Assembly: GCA_013698385.1 (NCBI GenBank)
Contig: JACCVB010000105.1
Coordinates: 1 to 6,147 of the forward strand
From: Chloroflexota bacterium
GTDB lineage: Bacteria > Chloroflexota > Limnocylindria > Limnocylindrales > CSP1-4
Length of the DNA: 6,147 nt
Direction: 5' to 3'
The translations under genes were made by a program, and so were the position numbers. Below are positions 5,530 to 6,147 of the stretch, in pieces. Every line of letters begins with the position of its first letter. Within the stretch, counting starts at the first letter, position 1. The notes under the pieces are model-generated. The model was not told the DNA's origin and ran no database searches. It saw nothing but the letters and a program-made list of their open reading frames with translations.

Positions 5530-5559
5530 TTGCCGCACCACGGTCATCTGGCGTAGGCT
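5530..5559 (+). promoter_or_regulatory. possible promoter of the TetR-family gene
   Basis: TTGCCG (5530-5535, 4/6 to TTGACA) and TAGGCT (5554-5559, 3/6 to TATAAT) are separated by 18 nt. The expected start of transcription, near 5566, falls within the operator-like palindrome, as expected for a self-repressed regulator gene. Match quality is low and the call rests partly on position. Confidence 0.3.
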
Positions 5560-5564
5560 CCCCG

Positions 5565-5585
5565 CCTAACGCACGTTAGGTAACG
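5565..5585. promoter_or_regulatory. operator-like palindromes, three TAACG half-sites
   Basis: CCTAACG-CA-CGTTAGG (5565-5580) is a perfect 7-2-7 inverted repeat. It overlaps a second perfect palindrome, CGTTA-GG-TAACG (5574-5585). The result is three half-sites, TAACG, CGTTA and TAACG, at 5567, 5574 and 5581, a regular 7-bp step. The site lies 16-36 bp before the GTG start of a TetR-family gene, the usual place for autoregulation. I found no other copy in the window, so control of the catabolic genes upstream is not shown here. Confidence 0.7.
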
Positions 5586-5600
5586 CGGAGGCCCGGTCGG

Positions 5601-6147
5601 GTGGTCGAGACATCGCGCAGGCGCGAGATCGAGGATGCCGCCAGCTCGCTCTTCCACGAGCATGGCTATGCCGGCACGAGCGTACGCGAGATCGCCCGTG
5701 CCCTGGACATCCAGGGCGCCAGCCTGTACGCCCACGTCACCTCCAAGCAGGACATGCTGTGGTCCATCGTCGTGCGAACGGCGGATCGGTTCGAGGCCGC
5801 CGCCGACGCCGCCCTCTCTGTCCTCGGCGACTCAAACCCCGCCTCCGACCACGACTCCGACTCCGACGGAACGCCCGCCCCTGACCCGGGCAGCCGACTC
5901 ACCGCCCTGGTCCGGGCCCATGTCGGCGTCGTGACCGAGGACATCGGTCGGGCCAGCGTGTTCGTCCACGAGTGGCGTTCCCTGTCCGCGCCGCACCGTG
6001 CGGAGATCGGCCGCCGCCGGGCCGCCTACGAGCATCGACTCCGGGCGATCATCAGGGACGGCATGGAGCGTGGCGATTTTGCCGCGACGGATCCGACGGC
6101 CGCGGCCGCGTTCATCCTGACCGCCCTGAACGGCCTCGTCAGCTGGT
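5601..6147 (+). CDS. TetR/AcrR-family transcriptional regulator (3' end outside window)
   Basis: About 182 residues are visible and the frame is open at the right edge; a further 15-30 residues would complete a normal member. The N-terminal helix-turn-helix domain is clear: AASSLFHEHGYAGTSVREIA (13-32), then ALDIQGASLYAHVTSKQDML (34-53), the recognition-helix and SKxDML signature. The ligand domain includes VRAHVGVVTEDIGRASVFVHEWRSL, like regulators found beside fatty-acid and acyl-CoA genes. Residues 77-98 form an Asp/Ser/Pro-rich low-complexity insert between the DNA-binding part and the ligand helices. Start is GTG 5601 with GGAGG (5587-5591) 9 nt upstream; an in-frame TAG at 5577 bars anything much longer. 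The palindromic site at 5565-5585 suggests self-repression. Target genes may include the hydratase/isomerase operon just upstream, but this is inference from position. Confidence 0.92.
   Translation, partial: MVETSRRREIEDAASSLFHEHGYAGTSVREIARALDIQGASLYAHVTSKQDMLWSIVVRTADRFEAAADAALSVLGDSNPASDHDSDSDGTPAPDPGSRLTALVRAHVGVVTEDIGRASVFVHEWRSLSAPHRAEIGRRRAAYEHRLRAIIRDGMERGDFAATDPTAAAAFILTALNGLVSW

Overview
The window is GC-rich bacterial DNA with GTG starts alongside ATG, tight gene spacing and arginine/alanine-rich proteins. This would suit an actinomycete or a high-GC Chloroflexota-type organism, but nothing in the sequence fixes the phylum. All gene calls come from reading motifs by eye; no database was searched.

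Layout. Positions 3-428 (+) hold the C-terminal part of an alpha/beta hydrolase whose start lies outside the window. Positions 474-2175 (-) hold a two-gene ABC-2 exporter: a DrrA-type ATPase (1246-2175) and its permease (474-1253), overlapping by 8 nt. Positions 2412-2738 (+) encode a small EthD-type protein. After a 305-bp gap rich in inverted repeats comes a tight three-gene run: a classical enoyl-CoA hydratase (3044-3847), a DUF1444/YtpQ-like protein (3873-4676) and a PaaG-like crotonase isomerase (4682-5515). A TetR-family regulator (5601 to the window edge) follows an 85-bp gap that carries an operator-like set of three TAACG half-sites.

The most notable structure is a 123-bp imperfect direct repeat (307-429 and 2294-2416, 116/123 identical by hand count) that flanks the exporter. 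It is the 3' end of the hydrolase gene, including the ribosome-binding site and the ATGA stop/start overlap. In the right copy this junction leads into the EthD gene; in the left copy it leads into a short orphan frame. The simplest reading is that hydrolase and EthD gene were once adjacent and that the oppositely oriented, less GC-rich exporter came to lie between them, with the hydrolase tail duplicated. Most differences between the copies are synonymous, which suggests both tails diverged while part of working hydrolase genes.

Functionally, the + strand genes look like an acyl-CoA or aromatic-acid catabolic set: hydrolase, EthD-like protein, hydratase with both catalytic glutamates, PaaG-like isomerase and a regulator of the type often found with acyl-CoA pathways. 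The exporter seems to be a passenger. No RNA gene, CRISPR array, transposase or integrase was seen.
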